Shown piece by piece: positions 25,656-34,252 of a stretch of DNA of 64,000 nucleotides. The first letter of the stretch is position 1; each line of letters starts with the position of its first letter. The notes under the pieces were generated by a model. That model was not told the DNA's origin and did no database searches. It worked only from the letters and a program-made list of their open reading frames with translations. The DNA comes from Actinomycetales bacterium (GTDB taxonomy: Bacteria; Actinomycetota; Actinomycetes; S36-B12), in NCBI GenBank assembly GCA_018970025.1, contig JAGWXF010000001.1, positions 1 to 64,000 on the forward strand. Direction: 5' to 3'. A program made the translations under genes and the position numbers.

Positions 25656-26778
25656 AACCGGCGGTGTGGCGCAGCTGGCCGTCCTGGACCTGATCGAACT
25701 CGACCTCTGCCACGCGCACGGGATCCAGTGCCCGCCACGCCTTGCCAGGGCCCCACCGGCTTGCCTGCCCAGGAACGCGATTGCCATCGGGCTGGGTCCA
25801 CGGATGCCGGGCGTCAGGGCCGAGAGCGAGGCCAGCGAGCTCCGCGGCCAAGGCGCGCCGTCGTTCGGCGGTGAATGCCGACGTGCCGCCCACGTAGTGC
25901 AGGCGACCCTGAGCGTCATGCAGGCCCAGGAGCAGGGATCCGACCACCTGCGTGCCGTCCGCCGCCTGCTGCGGGCGCCATCCGGCCACGACGACGTCCG
26001 CGGTGCGGCGGTGCTTGATCTTCACCTGGGAGCGCCTGCCTGGCTGGTACGTCCCTTCCAGCGGCTTGACGATCAGCCCGTCGACACCGGCTGCCTCGAA
26101 CCGGTCGAACCAGGCCATTGCCACGGTCGCGTCACGGGTGCACGGCGTCAGGAGCAGGGGAGGCTCCCAGCTCGCCGCGAGTCCCTCCAGGGCGACCCGG
26201 CGCTCGGCAAACGGAGCAGCCAGGAGCACCGCTGCGTCCGGGCGCGGTGCCTGGGCGTCCGGCATGGCGTCCGGCATGGCGTCCGGCATGGCGTCCGGCA
26301 CGCTCAGCAGGTCGAAGGCCAGGAATGACGCTGGGAGCCTGACTGCCAGGTCGGCAATGGAGCGGGCGGACGATGCGGAGCGCGGACGCAGCCGCCCGGA
26401 GAGGGCGGCGAAGTCCAGCCGGCCGTCGACGATGGCCACGATCTCGCCGTCGAGCACGGTGCCCGGGCGGACCTGACGTCCGAGGGCCTCCACCAGCTCG
26501 GGGAAGGCGTAGGACAGGTCGACGACCGCCTCGGGCCCCGAGGAGCGGCCACGGCCCTGCAGCACCACCGCATCGGTTCCGACGAAGGCCAGGCACCGGA
26601 AGCCATCCCACTTCGGCTCGAAGGCGGCGCCAGGGAAGTCGGCAACCGTGGCGCCGTCGATGGCGCGCGCGAGCATGGGCTCGATCGGCGGGCTCAGGGG
26701 TCCGATCGGTGCCGGTGAGGCTGGGTCCGGTGAGGCTGGGTCCGGTGAGGCTGAGACCGGTGAGGCTGAGCGCGGCAC
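25465..26778 (-). CDS. ATP-dependent DNA ligase (LigC-like)
   Basis: A 437-residue ligase. The nucleotidyltransferase motif I is EPKWDGFR, with adenylated lysine K56. Other motifs are LDGEIVAI (III), GVDGLIVKPL (IV) and QVKIKHRR (V). An OB-fold domain follows, ending near RWRPDRSPDSCGFDQ. The N-terminus (1-30) is a Ser/Pro/Asp-Ala repeat, and a DAMP tetrapeptide repeat (~159-175) interrupts the catalytic domain. It probably seals nicks or breaks with the LigD-type polymerase encoded opposite, with which it overlaps by 191 bases tail to tail. GTG 26778 is the start; ATG 26676 would remove the repeat. Confidence 0.9.
   Translation of the reverse strand: MPRSASPVSASPDPASPDPASPAPIGPLSPPIEPMLARAIDGATVADFPGAAFEPKWDGFRCLAFVGTDAVVLQGRGRSSGPEAVVDLSYAFPELVEALGRQVRPGTVLDGEIVAIVDGRLDFAALSGRLRPRSASSARSIADLAVRLPASFLAFDLLSVPDAMPDAMPDAMPDAQAPRPDAAVLLAAPFAERRVALEGLAASWEPPLLLTPCTRDATVAMAWFDRFEAAGVDGLIVKPLEGTYQPGRRSQVKIKHRRTADVVVAGWRPQQAADGTQVVGSLLLGLHDAQGRLHYVGGTSAFTAERRRALAAELAGLALGPDARHPWTQPDGNRVPGQASRWGPGKAWRALDPVRVAEVEFDQVQDGQLRHTAGFIRWRPDRSPDSCGFDQFPVMPGVPIDELLDWAGPAAAPPASSESRGDTAAPAGPRQHRDPRA
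26255..26302 (-). repeat. Four tandem 12-bp repeats in the ligase gene (DAMP)
   Basis: On the plus strand the 12-base unit GCGTCCGGCATG occurs three times exactly, and a fourth time with one substitution. In the ligase frame it encodes DAMP repeats between motifs III and IV, so it inserts flexible residues in the adenylation domain. Confidence 0.92.
26714..26773 (-). repeat. Four tandem 15-bp repeats at the ligase N-terminus
   Basis: The plus-strand unit GGTGAGGCTGGGTCC appears twice exactly, followed by two diverged copies (GGTGAGGCTGAGACC, GGTGAGGCTGAGCGC). It encodes Ser-Pro-Asp-Pro-Ala-type pentapeptides just before the conserved ligase start. Confidence 0.9.
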
Positions 26779-26864
26779 GGCAGGATCGTCGCAGACGCGC
26801 GTGCCAATCCGGCCGGGCGGTCAGGCTCTTGCTCGTGATGCCGTCGAAGTGATTGGGTACCGCC

Positions 26865-27023
26865 ATGGAACCTTCTGGCATCATCGGTGCCGCGGCGGGC
26901 CTCGGGCTGTCGAATGCCATCGGGTGGTCGTCCAGCTTCTGGCTGACATTCGGCCTGCAGATCCTGATCGCGACCGTGCTGGTCGCCATCGTGGCCGCGC
27001 TGTTCCGCAAGAGCACTCCCTAG
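26865..27023 (+). CDS. Small single-TM protein (52 residues)
   Basis: An open frame between the ligase and channel genes encodes 52 residues. A short Gly/Ala-rich start is followed by one clear hydrophobic span, FWLTFGLQILIATVLVAIVA, and a basic end, ALFRKSTP. Third codon positions are almost all G or C (ATC, GCC, CTG, GTG), as in the real genes around it, and no other frame there is plausible. No ribosome-binding site is obvious. I recognise no family. It is oriented away from the ligase start and towards the 3' end of the channel gene. Confidence 0.6.
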   Translation: MEPSGIIGAAAGLGLSNAIGWSSSFWLTFGLQILIATVLVAIVAALFRKSTP

Positions 27024-27092
27024 GCGCCGGCCCCCGAGCCAGCACACACCTTCAGGATCACCGTCAGGCGGGCCGATCGGGCTGCCTGACGG

Positions 27093-28988
27093 CTACGGCA
27101 GTGAGATCACCACGATCGAGTCGCCTTCAGTGAGGTCCACTGCATGATGCTTGGGGGGATTCAGCCGGATCCCGTGGCCGACCGCCTTCGGGTCGTTGAC
27201 GGCGCTCCGTGAGCGGTATCCGATAGCGACCACGCCCCAGGCACGGCAGGCCTCGATGATCTCGACGAAGGTGTGCCGTCCGAGGGGCAGGTAGCGCTCG
27301 ACGGGATGCATCGTGACAACCGAGCCCTCCGAGTCGAACAGGTCGCTGAAGACGTCGGCGAGATGCGGGCTCTCGCTGAGCTGCGCCATCAGCAGGCCGA
27401 TGAGCTTCTGGCTGACGATGAAATCGTCTCCCTCAGTCGGCCCGCCGAGTTCGACGTCATTGGGGTCGAGGAGCTCCGCGACGATGTTCTGCGAGGCCCC
27501 GGACTCGGCAGCGCACCTGCGCACGTGCAGCAGCGTCAGCAGGGTGCGGGCGTCCGCCTCGTCGCCGGGGTAGGTGCCGCGCTCAGACAGCAGCATGACG
27601 TGATCGAAGGGCCCCTGCTCCATGACGGCCTGGACATCCGGTCCGCTGATCGGGTCGCCGCGATGGACGATCAGGGCCTGCTCGGTCAGCGGCATGGCCG
27701 CGCGGATCTCCTCGTCGCTGATGGCGTCCTGCTGGACCATCACATGCAAGGCCGATCCGGGTGATACGTGCGCCTCGATCTCGTTGCCGATCATGGGGGC
27801 GAGGTCGCTCCATCCGATGATGAGCGTGCGCTCCTGCATCTTGGGCAAGGGCGTCCACTGCCGCTGGTCCGCCGCTGACCACTCGATTGGATCCAGATCG
27901 AGGTGGAACACCGAATCGTCCTCGGCGATGCCGATGAGGAAATCCCCCGCCTGGAGCGTGGTAGCCGGGGCGGGATTGAGGCTGACGCTGCCGTCTGCAT
28001 GTCGAATGCCGACGATGGTGGCGTTCGAGCTCGACAGCAGGGCCTCTCCGAAGTTGCGGCCCAGCCACGGCCCGGTGACCTCGACGCTGTACATCTCGTC
28101 GCCCTCGAAGTCGAGCAACTCCTGGTAGATGGCCCCCAGGCCCGAACCCCGGGAGACCTGGGCGCTGATTCGGGCGATGATGTCCTTCGAGGTCACCGTC
28201 AGCAGGCTCGGACCGAGGAGATCCTTCAGGGCGGCGGCGGTCGTGCGGTCATCGATCTCAGCTACCACCGTCAGGCCCTCCAGGCCAGGCACGCAGCGGC
28301 TGAGGGCGAGGACCGCCTTCACCACGTGGGCGTCGGAGCCGCCCTCCGGCTGCAGCACGATCGCCGAGGTCGCACCCGCTGGGTTCAACTGCTGGAGGTC
28401 GGACATCCGGGTCGGCAGGCCATTGCGCACGACCAGCCGTGACGTCTTGGTGTCAGCGATCGCTGCATGCAGTCGCTCGCTCACATCGACCGGATCCTCG
28501 GTCGTCAGCAGGACGATCGCGCGATCCTTCCGGCTCTCATTCGCCTCGATCAGCTCGGCGATCACTGCCGGCAGCTTGTCGCTGTCGCCGACGAGCAGGG
28601 TGTGGTCGCGCTCGATAACCAGGGACCGGCCCCGGCGTAGGGCCTCGACGCGGGCATCGATGGCCGAGGAGATCAGGCCGATGATGGTGGCGGCAAGGAA
28701 GATGCCGGCGATGGTGACGATGAGCATGACGAATCGGAAGCGGTTGCCCTCGTCCCCCGAGAAGGTGCCTGGGTCCAGGGATCGCGTCATCGCGAACCAC
28801 AGTCCCTCGAGGAAGCTCGTTCCCTCATCCTGCGGTCCGATACCCGTCAGGGAGAGGATGCCGGCGATGACGAGGACGAATATCAGGGAGATGACGCCGA
28901 GCCAGGCAAGCACGGCCCAGATGCCCTTGGAGAGGGTGTTGTCGAAGCGGTATCGAAGCCGCTGGGCCACGGTGAAGCGCTGAGTCAT
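27093..28988 (-). CDS. CASTOR/POLLUX-type putative ion channel
   Basis: A 631-residue membrane protein with two N-terminal TM helices: ~22-48 (GIWAVLAWLGVISLIFVLVI) and ~86-108 (FVMLIVTIAGIFLAATIIGL). A pore-region-like segment, GLWFAMTRSLDPGTF, lies between them. Two large RCK/TrkA-like Rossmann domains follow, with HTLLVGDSDKLPAVIAEL and RTLIIGWSDLAPMIGNEI. This layout matches bacterial homologues of the plant CASTOR/POLLUX cation channels. It probably conducts cations under ligand control; the ion and ligand are unknown. TGGGAT lies six bases before the ATG, a weak version of the leaderless promoter pattern. Confidence 0.88.
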   Translation of the reverse strand: MTQRFTVAQRLRYRFDNTLSKGIWAVLAWLGVISLIFVLVIAGILSLTGIGPQDEGTSFLEGLWFAMTRSLDPGTFSGDEGNRFRFVMLIVTIAGIFLAATIIGLISSAIDARVEALRRGRSLVIERDHTLLVGDSDKLPAVIAELIEANESRKDRAIVLLTTEDPVDVSERLHAAIADTKTSRLVVRNGLPTRMSDLQQLNPAGATSAIVLQPEGGSDAHVVKAVLALSRCVPGLEGLTVVAEIDDRTTAAALKDLLGPSLLTVTSKDIIARISAQVSRGSGLGAIYQELLDFEGDEMYSVEVTGPWLGRNFGEALLSSSNATIVGIRHADGSVSLNPAPATTLQAGDFLIGIAEDDSVFHLDLDPIEWSAADQRQWTPLPKMQERTLIIGWSDLAPMIGNEIEAHVSPGSALHVMVQQDAISDEEIRAAMPLTEQALIVHRGDPISGPDVQAVMEQGPFDHVMLLSERGTYPGDEADARTLLTLLHVRRCAAESGASQNIVAELLDPNDVELGGPTEGDDFIVSQKLIGLLMAQLSESPHLADVFSDLFDSEGSVVTMHPVERYLPLGRHTFVEIIEACRAWGVVAIGYRSRSAVNDPKAVGHGIRLNPPKHHAVDLTEGDSIVVISLP

Positions 28989-29044
28989 GGTCGTATCCCA
29001 TCAGACGTCACCGGCACGCGTGGCGATTTGGACTCAAGGCCCGA

Positions 29045-29893
29045 TCAGCCCGATGCGTGCGGCCCGGGGTGCTCGACGCTGAAGGCGACTGTCATCGTGT
29101 GATGGGCCCCCGGATCAAGCCGGACCGCTGAATGCCGGACATTGGCGGACTCCACGCACACCATCGCCCGCCATGCGTCATCTGGCAGGTCTGTCAGTGC
29201 GGCATCCCCCTGCTGCCATGGATTCCAGACGACGGTCTGGCTCGAGCCGGCCTTGTCGATGGTGATGACTCGGCCGAGGACTGGATCGATCACCCGTGTT
29301 GCCGCCGCGGAGTGGTAGATCCGGTCAGTTGGCCCGCTGAGGCGAAGCTCGCCGGCCTGGGTGGCAGTGGCACCGCCTGCAGCCTGGTCGATGTACTCGG
29401 CCCCGTCGAGCCCTTCGATGACGATCTCGCGGACGTCGCCGACGCGAAGGTAGGTGTGGAGGGCTGCCTCGAAGTCGAATGCCTCGGCCCCGGTGTTCAG
29501 CACGATCAGGTCCAGTCGCAGCTCGGTGCCGACAGCAGCAGTCAGCTCGAGGCGGTACGGATGGGGGAACCAGTCGCTGGAGGCCTCCTCGCCGGTCAGG
29601 GCCTGGGTGATGGTGAGCGACCCCGTCGCCTCCGAGATCTCGGTGAGCGTCCAGGTCGTCGTCCGTGCGAAGCCGTGAGACGGCGACATGCCGTGAGTCC
29701 GTCCGGGTCCGAACCATGGGAACACCACCGGGATGCCTCCGCGGATCGCGGTCTCAGGGCCGGACCGAGCCAGGGGGCTGAGGAAGAGGACGTCGCCGTG
29801 CCCGATCGGCGCCCATGAGGTCACCTGAGCTCCCTGGCGGCTGAAGGCGGCCGTGCATGCGGAGGTTCTCAGGTGGGTGAGGGGCACCATCAT
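29045..29893 (-). CDS. D-hexose-6-phosphate mutarotase (aldose-1-epimerase family)
   Basis: The 282-residue protein belongs to the galactose-mutarotase-like beta-sandwich superfamily, YeaD type. Characteristic features are RGGIPVVFPWFGPG, SHGFART, the FEAALHTYLRVGDV segment (catalytic-type histidine), and KAGSSQTVVWNPW near the end, with ESANV close to the C-terminus. YeaD enzymes interconvert anomers of hexose 6-phosphates in the cytosol. ATG 29893 is preferred over GTG 29899 because TAGGCT ends six bases before it, and GTG 29899 would abut the hexamer. Confidence 0.88.
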   Translation of the reverse strand: MMVPLTHLRTSACTAAFSRQGAQVTSWAPIGHGDVLFLSPLARSGPETAIRGGIPVVFPWFGPGRTHGMSPSHGFARTTTWTLTEISEATGSLTITQALTGEEASSDWFPHPYRLELTAAVGTELRLDLIVLNTGAEAFDFEAALHTYLRVGDVREIVIEGLDGAEYIDQAAGGATATQAGELRLSGPTDRIYHSAAATRVIDPVLGRVITIDKAGSSQTVVWNPWQQGDAALTDLPDDAWRAMVCVESANVRHSAVRLDPGAHHTMTVAFSVEHPGPHASG

Positions 29894-29899
29894 CGGCAC

Positions 29900-29905
29900 A
29901 GCCTA
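29900..29905 (-). promoter_or_regulatory. Probable -10 hexamer (TAGGCT) of the mutarotase gene
   Basis: On the minus strand TAGGCT ends six bases before ATG 29893, and no ribosome-binding site is present. Confidence 0.5.
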
Positions 29906-29952
29906 GGCGCCGCGTTCACCCGCGAGACGCGCGCGCCGCCCCATTGCAAGAG

Positions 29953-30025
29953 TGGGCGATACAGGATTTGAACCTGTGACCTCTTCCGTGTCAAGGAAGC
30001 GCGCTAGCCCCTGCGCCAATCGCCC
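29953..30025 (-). tRNA. tRNA-Val (anticodon GAC)
   Basis: A complete 73-base cloverleaf on the minus strand. Acceptor GGGCGAT pairs with ATCGCCC. The anticodon loop is TTGACAC (anticodon GAC) within CTTCC/GGAAG, and the T loop is GTTCAAATC. The discriminator is A, and CCA is not encoded. Confidence 0.97.
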
Positions 30026-30099
30026 GATGCGCTAGCCTGGTCTGAGCCCCTGCCAGCGCGAGGCCTCACCATACACGATGGTCAACGGGGCCTCGATGA

Positions 30100-31149
30100 T
30101 CAGTCGCTGGCCTGTGGGCCGGACCCGGCCCCCTCCGCACTGGCTCGGTTGATGCGCTGAATGTCAGCGACGATGCCGCCGATCAGGGCGATCTGAGCTG
30201 TCTGCTCGGCCTGCCGGACCGCCTCGCTGGCAGCCGTGGTGCCGACCTGGCCGGTGGGGTCATCGGCCGCGATGTTGTCGGCCGCCATGGTGAGGAGATC
30301 GGCCAGCGGGCTCCTGGCCGCCGGCGGGATCGGCGGGACGGGCGTGTCCGCGATCGAGGCAGCAAGGTCGGACGTGATGGTGATGACTCGGGTCGACATC
30401 ACGCGTACGGCGTCTGCTGAGCGGGTGAGCTGCTGCAGGTCGGCCGGATCGATGCGGGGGCTCCAGCGGGCGTGGGCCGTGAGGTCGGCCAGGCGTGCCT
30501 CCGCGCCAAGGGAGCGGTTCCGTAGGGCCGTTGCTCGAGTGAACCACGATCGTGCGGTGGCGGCGTCCGGATCACTGCGAAGACCCGCGCCGATCTCCGC
30601 CAGCAGCTCGGCCAGGTCGACATTCAAGGCATGGAGATCCTCGCGCAGCAGTCGGGTGTGCTTGGTCGGGGTGGCGAAGTAGGAGGCACCCAGCGCGCAG
30701 AGGGCACCGATGACCACCCCCATGAACCGCTCGATTGCCAGCTCAGTGGTCAGGTGAGTCCCGACGACCAGGATCATGGTCACCGCGATCGCCATGGCCA
30801 CGAACGGGGTCTGCTCCGGGGAGGCGATGCGCAGCAGCCTCGCCAGGCCGAAGGCAGTCAGGACGAGCACGGCGAGGACGATGGGTCCCGTCCCGATGAG
30901 CCACACCAGCGCCAGGGCGATCGCCGCGCCGACCAGGGCCCCGAGGGTCTGGACCGCCCCCTCCTTGGCTGCATGATGGAAGGCCGCCCGCATCGTCACC
31001 AGGGCGGTGATAGCGGCAGGCACCGGATCGGCGAAAGGAAGGGCGCCGGCGATCAGATACGCGGCAACGGTCGCGACGGCCGTGAGGACAGCCAGCCGGG
31101 CGTATGCGCTGCGCAGGGCGGACCACCAGCGCCCTTCCGGGTTACGCAC
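30100..31149 (-). CDS. FUSC-family / aromatic-acid-exporter-like membrane protein
   Basis: A 349-residue protein with about six hydrophobic segments in the first ~160 residues (e.g. LAVLTAVATVAAYLIAGALP, IVLAVLVLTAFGLARLL, FVAMAIAVTMILVVG). A cytosolic helical domain follows (LHALNVDLAELLAEIGAGLR and on). The N-terminal membrane unit with AAITALVTMRAAFHHA fits the FUSC/DUF939 family of putative effluxers. The substrate is unknown. GTG 31149 overlaps the end of the AIM24 gene by eight bases, so the two are translationally linked. Confidence 0.8.
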   Translation of the reverse strand: MRNPEGRWWSALRSAYARLAVLTAVATVAAYLIAGALPFADPVPAAITALVTMRAAFHHAAKEGAVQTLGALVGAAIALALVWLIGTGPIVLAVLVLTAFGLARLLRIASPEQTPFVAMAIAVTMILVVGTHLTTELAIERFMGVVIGALCALGASYFATPTKHTRLLREDLHALNVDLAELLAEIGAGLRSDPDAATARSWFTRATALRNRSLGAEARLADLTAHARWSPRIDPADLQQLTRSADAVRVMSTRVITITSDLAASIADTPVPPIPPAARSPLADLLTMAADNIAADDPTGQVGTTAASEAVRQAEQTAQIALIGGIVADIQRINRASAEGAGSGPQASD

Positions 31150-31822
31150 GAGTGAAGGGCAGGACCTGGGTGAGCCAGTTGATCAGGCCGGAGGGATTGC
31201 GGGTCTGGGTCCACACCCGGCCCGGACCGGTCATCTCGACGACGAAGCCCTCGCCCGACTTCATCGCATTCATGAAGCCCCCGGCCGTCTTGGCGACCAT
31301 GCCCACGCCGTCGTCGTAGGCGACCAGGTGCCCGGAGTCGACGGTGAAGGTCTCACCCGCGCCGAGGGTGTGCAGGTCAAGTGCGCCGTAGGAGGCCACG
31401 ACCACCTTGCCGGTGCCGGTCATGTGGGCAATGAAGCCGCCCTCCCCGCCGAAGAGGTTCTTGGCGCCACCCCACTTGGTGTCCATCGCGACCGAGGCCT
31501 CGTTGGCAAGCCAGGATCCCTTGGTGACGGCGACAGCGCGATCGGGCGCCACGTCGACGACGGCGATATCGCCGGGAAGATTGGCGGCCACGTCGACCCA
31601 GCTGCCATCGGCGCTGGAGCTATAGGTGGTCACGAAGAATGAGTCGCCGCCGAGGGCGCTGCGCTTGAGGGCCTTGAACAGGCCGCCCTCCATCTTCGCC
31701 TCGATGCTCACGCCGGCACTCATCGCTGCCATCGCACCGGTCTCGGCCTTGACGGACTCCCCACTGGCGAGCGTCAGGCGGGCAACTGCGAATGCGGGCT
31801 GGTGTCGGATCTCGATCTGCAT
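31142..31822 (-). CDS. AIM24-family protein
   Basis: A 226-residue protein of the AIM24/TIGR00266 beta-helix family. The start MQIEIRHQPAFAVARLTL, the SFFVTTYSS strand and the Gly-rich repeats (GGEGGFIAHMTGTGKVVVAS and similar) are typical. The molecular role is not established in bacteria. GGAAGGA seven bases before ATG 31822 decides the start; an extension to 31939 is not supported. It is followed by, and overlaps, the FUSC gene. Confidence 0.85.
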   Translation of the reverse strand: MQIEIRHQPAFAVARLTLASGESVKAETGAMAAMSAGVSIEAKMEGGLFKALKRSALGGDSFFVTTYSSSADGSWVDVAANLPGDIAVVDVAPDRAVAVTKGSWLANEASVAMDTKWGGAKNLFGGEGGFIAHMTGTGKVVVASYGALDLHTLGAGETFTVDSGHLVAYDDGVGMVAKTAGGFMNAMKSGEGFVVEMTGPGRVWTQTRNPSGLINWLTQVLPFTRA

Positions 31823-31952
31823 GGCATTCCTTCCATTGCGTTGGGAGACCTTCCCGGCTCCAGTATGGGGCGTGACGGCCCGTACGCGGGGAGAAAAGGC
31901 GCGTGAGGGGGCGCCGGAACGCAATCGGTCAGGACCCACGCCTCACGAACGG

Positions 31953-32023
31953 AGGTGGAGACGGGATTTGAACCCGTGTAGACGGCTTTGCAGGCCGTTG
32001 CCTCGCCTCTCGGCCACTCCACC
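31953..32023 (-). tRNA. tRNA-Cys (anticodon GCA)
   Basis: A 71-base cloverleaf on the minus strand. Acceptor GGTGGAG pairs with CTCCACC, and the discriminator is U as usual for tRNA-Cys. The anticodon loop CTGCAAA (GCA) sits within ACGGC/GCCGT, and the T loop is GTTCAAATC. No CCA is encoded. Confidence 0.97.
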
Positions 32024-32048
32024 AGGGACCGGACGGGCCGGTCGACCG

Positions 32049-32121
32049 AGCGGACGACGGGACTCGAACCCGCGACCCTCACCTTGGCAAGGTGATGCGC
32101 TACCAACTGCGCTACGTCCGC
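32049..32121 (-). tRNA. tRNA-Gly (anticodon GCC)
   Basis: A 73-base cloverleaf on the minus strand. Acceptor GCGGACG pairs with CGTCCGC, the discriminator is U, the anticodon loop is TTGCCAA (GCC) within TCACC/GGTGA, and the T loop is GTTCGAGTC. It lies 25 bases upstream of tRNA-Cys and is probably co-transcribed with it. Confidence 0.97.
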
Positions 32122-32222
32122 CTGAACCGGCCAGTACGAAGCCGGGACGCACACCATAGCCGACCGGGCAGGGAAACGGATCATCAGGGGACCATCACCG
32201 CCGCGCGTGGAGCGCAAGGCGT

Positions 32223-32228
32223 CAGGAT
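32223..32228 (+). promoter_or_regulatory. Possible -10 hexamer (CAGGAT) for pabB
   Basis: CAGGAT ends six bases before ATG 32235, with no ribosome-binding site between. It deviates from TANNNT at the first base only. Confidence 0.35.
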
Positions 32229-32234
32229 GGTCCC

Positions 32235-33314
32235 ATGGACGGATGCGCGGGGGTGTCGTTCGCCAGGGTCGCGGGCCGATGGGCGTGGGACCTCGTCGAC
32301 AGCACCTCCGACCTGCGTGCCCTGGATGGCTCAGGGGCATGGGTGGTCGTCCTGCCGTATGCCGGTGAGCCGACCCTGCTCCGCTTCGCCCGCTGGGGAG
32401 TCGATCAACCCGAGGGCCTGGCGCACGGAGTCTGGCGTGGTCCGGCAGCAGACGCCTGGCGATCGTCGATGGACGAGGACCTCTACTGCGAGCAGGTCGA
32501 GCGGACTCGAGATGCCATCGCGGCCGGGACGGTCTACCAGGCGAACATCTGCCGGGTGCTTTCGGCGCCGCTCCCGGATCCCGCTCGGGCGTGCGTCGCC
32601 GGGCTCGGTGCATTGCTGCATCAGGGCAACCCGGCACCGTACGGTGGTTTCGTCCATGCTCCGCAGGCGGGCGTCCTGCTTGCGACGGCAAGCCCTGAGC
32701 TGTTCCTGGAGCGCACCGGCGACCGACTGCGGACCGGCCCGATCAAGGGGACTGCCTCCTCGGCGGCAGAGCTGCTCGACAAGGATCGTGCCGAGAATCT
32801 CATGATCGTGGACCTGATGCGCAATGACCTGTCGGTCGTGTGCGAGGTCGGCTCCGTGGCAGTACCGAGCCTGATGCGGGTCGAGGAGCATCCCGGACTA
32901 GTGCACCTGGTGTCGACCGTCGAGGGGGTACTCCGAGCGGACATCGGCTGGCCGGACCTGCTCCGGTCATCCTTCCCGCCCGGATCGGTCACCGGAGCCC
33001 CGAAGTCCTCGGCAGTGCGCCTCATCGACCAGCTCGAGCCTGTGTCGCGCGAGGTCTACTGCGGAGCCATCGGATGGGTCGATGCCAGCGCGCGTCGTGC
33101 CTGCCTGGCTGTCGCCATCAGGACCTTCTGGATCCGCGACGAGGTGCTCCATTTCGGGACGGGGGCGGGCATCACCTGGGGCTCTGATGCCGTGGGGGAG
33201 TGGCGGGAGACTGAGCTCAAGGCTCGCCGGCTGATCAGCCTCGCTGCCGGGAGCTGGGATGCTCGCCCGCCACAGGGACGACCCGATGACCGGAAAGGCA
33301 GGCTGGGACGGTGA
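32235..33314 (+). CDS. pabB: Aminodeoxychorismate synthase component I (PabB-like)
   Basis: A 359-residue chorismate-binding enzyme that would aminate chorismate to 4-amino-4-deoxychorismate in folate synthesis. Key motifs are YQANICR, TASPELFLER, GPIKGT (with the lysine typical of PabB), ENLMIVDLMRNDLS and SFPPGSVTGAPK. It is shorter than anthranilate synthase because the N-terminal part is reduced. It overlaps the pabC-like gene (GTGA), so the pair makes p-aminobenzoate. The glutaminase subunit PabA is not in the window. Confidence 0.9.
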   Translation: MDGCAGVSFARVAGRWAWDLVDSTSDLRALDGSGAWVVVLPYAGEPTLLRFARWGVDQPEGLAHGVWRGPAADAWRSSMDEDLYCEQVERTRDAIAAGTVYQANICRVLSAPLPDPARACVAGLGALLHQGNPAPYGGFVHAPQAGVLLATASPELFLERTGDRLRTGPIKGTASSAAELLDKDRAENLMIVDLMRNDLSVVCEVGSVAVPSLMRVEEHPGLVHLVSTVEGVLRADIGWPDLLRSSFPPGSVTGAPKSSAVRLIDQLEPVSREVYCGAIGWVDASARRACLAVAIRTFWIRDEVLHFGTGAGITWGSDAVGEWRETELKARRLISLAAGSWDARPPQGRPDDRKGRLGR

Positions 33315-34144
33315 GAGCATGGGTGGGCTCGGCAGATCGGGGGCGACTCGTCGATGCGGACGCGCCAGCTATCAGTGTCCTCGATCACGGCTTCACGGTC
33401 GCGGATGGCGTCTTCGAGACCCTCAAGGTCGTCGACGGCAGCCCGTTCGCCCTGACCCGGCACCTGCGGCGACTGCAGCGCTCGGCTGCCGCGATGGAGC
33501 TCCCGGCACCGGATGACGATGCCATCCGTGAGGCGGTGGGATCGGTGCTGCGGGCCAATGACGTGCACACGCTGGCCCGGCTTCGGATCACCTACACCGC
33601 CGGGAGCGCTCCCCTCGGCAGCGACCGAGGCGACTCGACGCCGACGGTCGTCGTGACGCTCGCCCTGGCACGGCCGTGGCCGGCAACCACGGATGCGATA
33701 ACGGTGGACTGGGTTCGCAATGAGCGATCCGCGATCGCGGGGGTGAAGTCGACGGCCTATGCGGAGAATGTGCTGGCACTGCGGCAGGCGCACAGGTTGG
33801 GGGCCAGCGAGGCGATCCTCGGCAACTCCAGGGGAGAACTCTGCGAGGGTACCGGCTCGAACGTCTTCGTCGTCATCGACGGGGAGCTGCTGACCCCGCC
33901 GCTGTCGAGTGGATGCCTCGCCGGCATCACCCGCGAGCTCGTGCTCGAGTGGTCAGGTGCGCGCCAGACAGCCCTGCCGCTGGAGGCCCTGCAGTGGGCC
34001 GAGGAGGTCTTCATCACCTCGTCCACCCGCGAAGTGCACCCCGTCGTGCGCCTGGATGACCGTGACCTGCCAGGCCCTGGACCCATCTCCCAGGCGATCG
34101 GCGCCGAGTTCCGAGCGCGATCGGCCTCCGACGCAGACCCGTAG
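33311..34144 (+). CDS. pabC: Class IV aminotransferase-fold enzyme, probable aminodeoxychorismate lyase
   Basis: The 277-residue PLP enzyme of the BCAT/PabC fold carries the PLP lysine K146 in GVKSTAYAEN. Other motifs are DHGFTVADGVFETLKV, SRGELCEGTGSNVFVV and GITRELVLE. It could also be read as a branched-chain or D-amino-acid aminotransferase. The translational overlap with pabB makes PabC the best assignment: it would release pyruvate and p-aminobenzoate from aminodeoxychorismate. Confidence 0.86.
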   Translation: MRAWVGSADRGRLVDADAPAISVLDHGFTVADGVFETLKVVDGSPFALTRHLRRLQRSAAAMELPAPDDDAIREAVGSVLRANDVHTLARLRITYTAGSAPLGSDRGDSTPTVVVTLALARPWPATTDAITVDWVRNERSAIAGVKSTAYAENVLALRQAHRLGASEAILGNSRGELCEGTGSNVFVVIDGELLTPPLSSGCLAGITRELVLEWSGARQTALPLEALQWAEEVFITSSTREVHPVVRLDDRDLPGPGPISQAIGAEFRARSASDADP

Positions 34145-34194
34145 GAGCGTGGTCGACACTGCCATCCGGTGAACAGGCATGCGGCCCGCAACAG

Positions 34195-34234
34195 CAGGCG
34201 GAGGGCCCCCTGATGACCGGGGACCCTCCGCCTG
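34195..34234. terminator. Bidirectional terminator between pabC and the secreted protein gene
   Basis: CAGGCGGAGGG (34195-34205) pairs perfectly with CCCTCCGCCTG (34224-34234), and the stem is extended inside by CCCC/GGGG. It lies in the short convergent gap, so it can end both transcripts. T-tracts are weak on either side. Confidence 0.7.
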
Positions 34235-34252
34235 TTGGCTGCCGTGAAGCGA

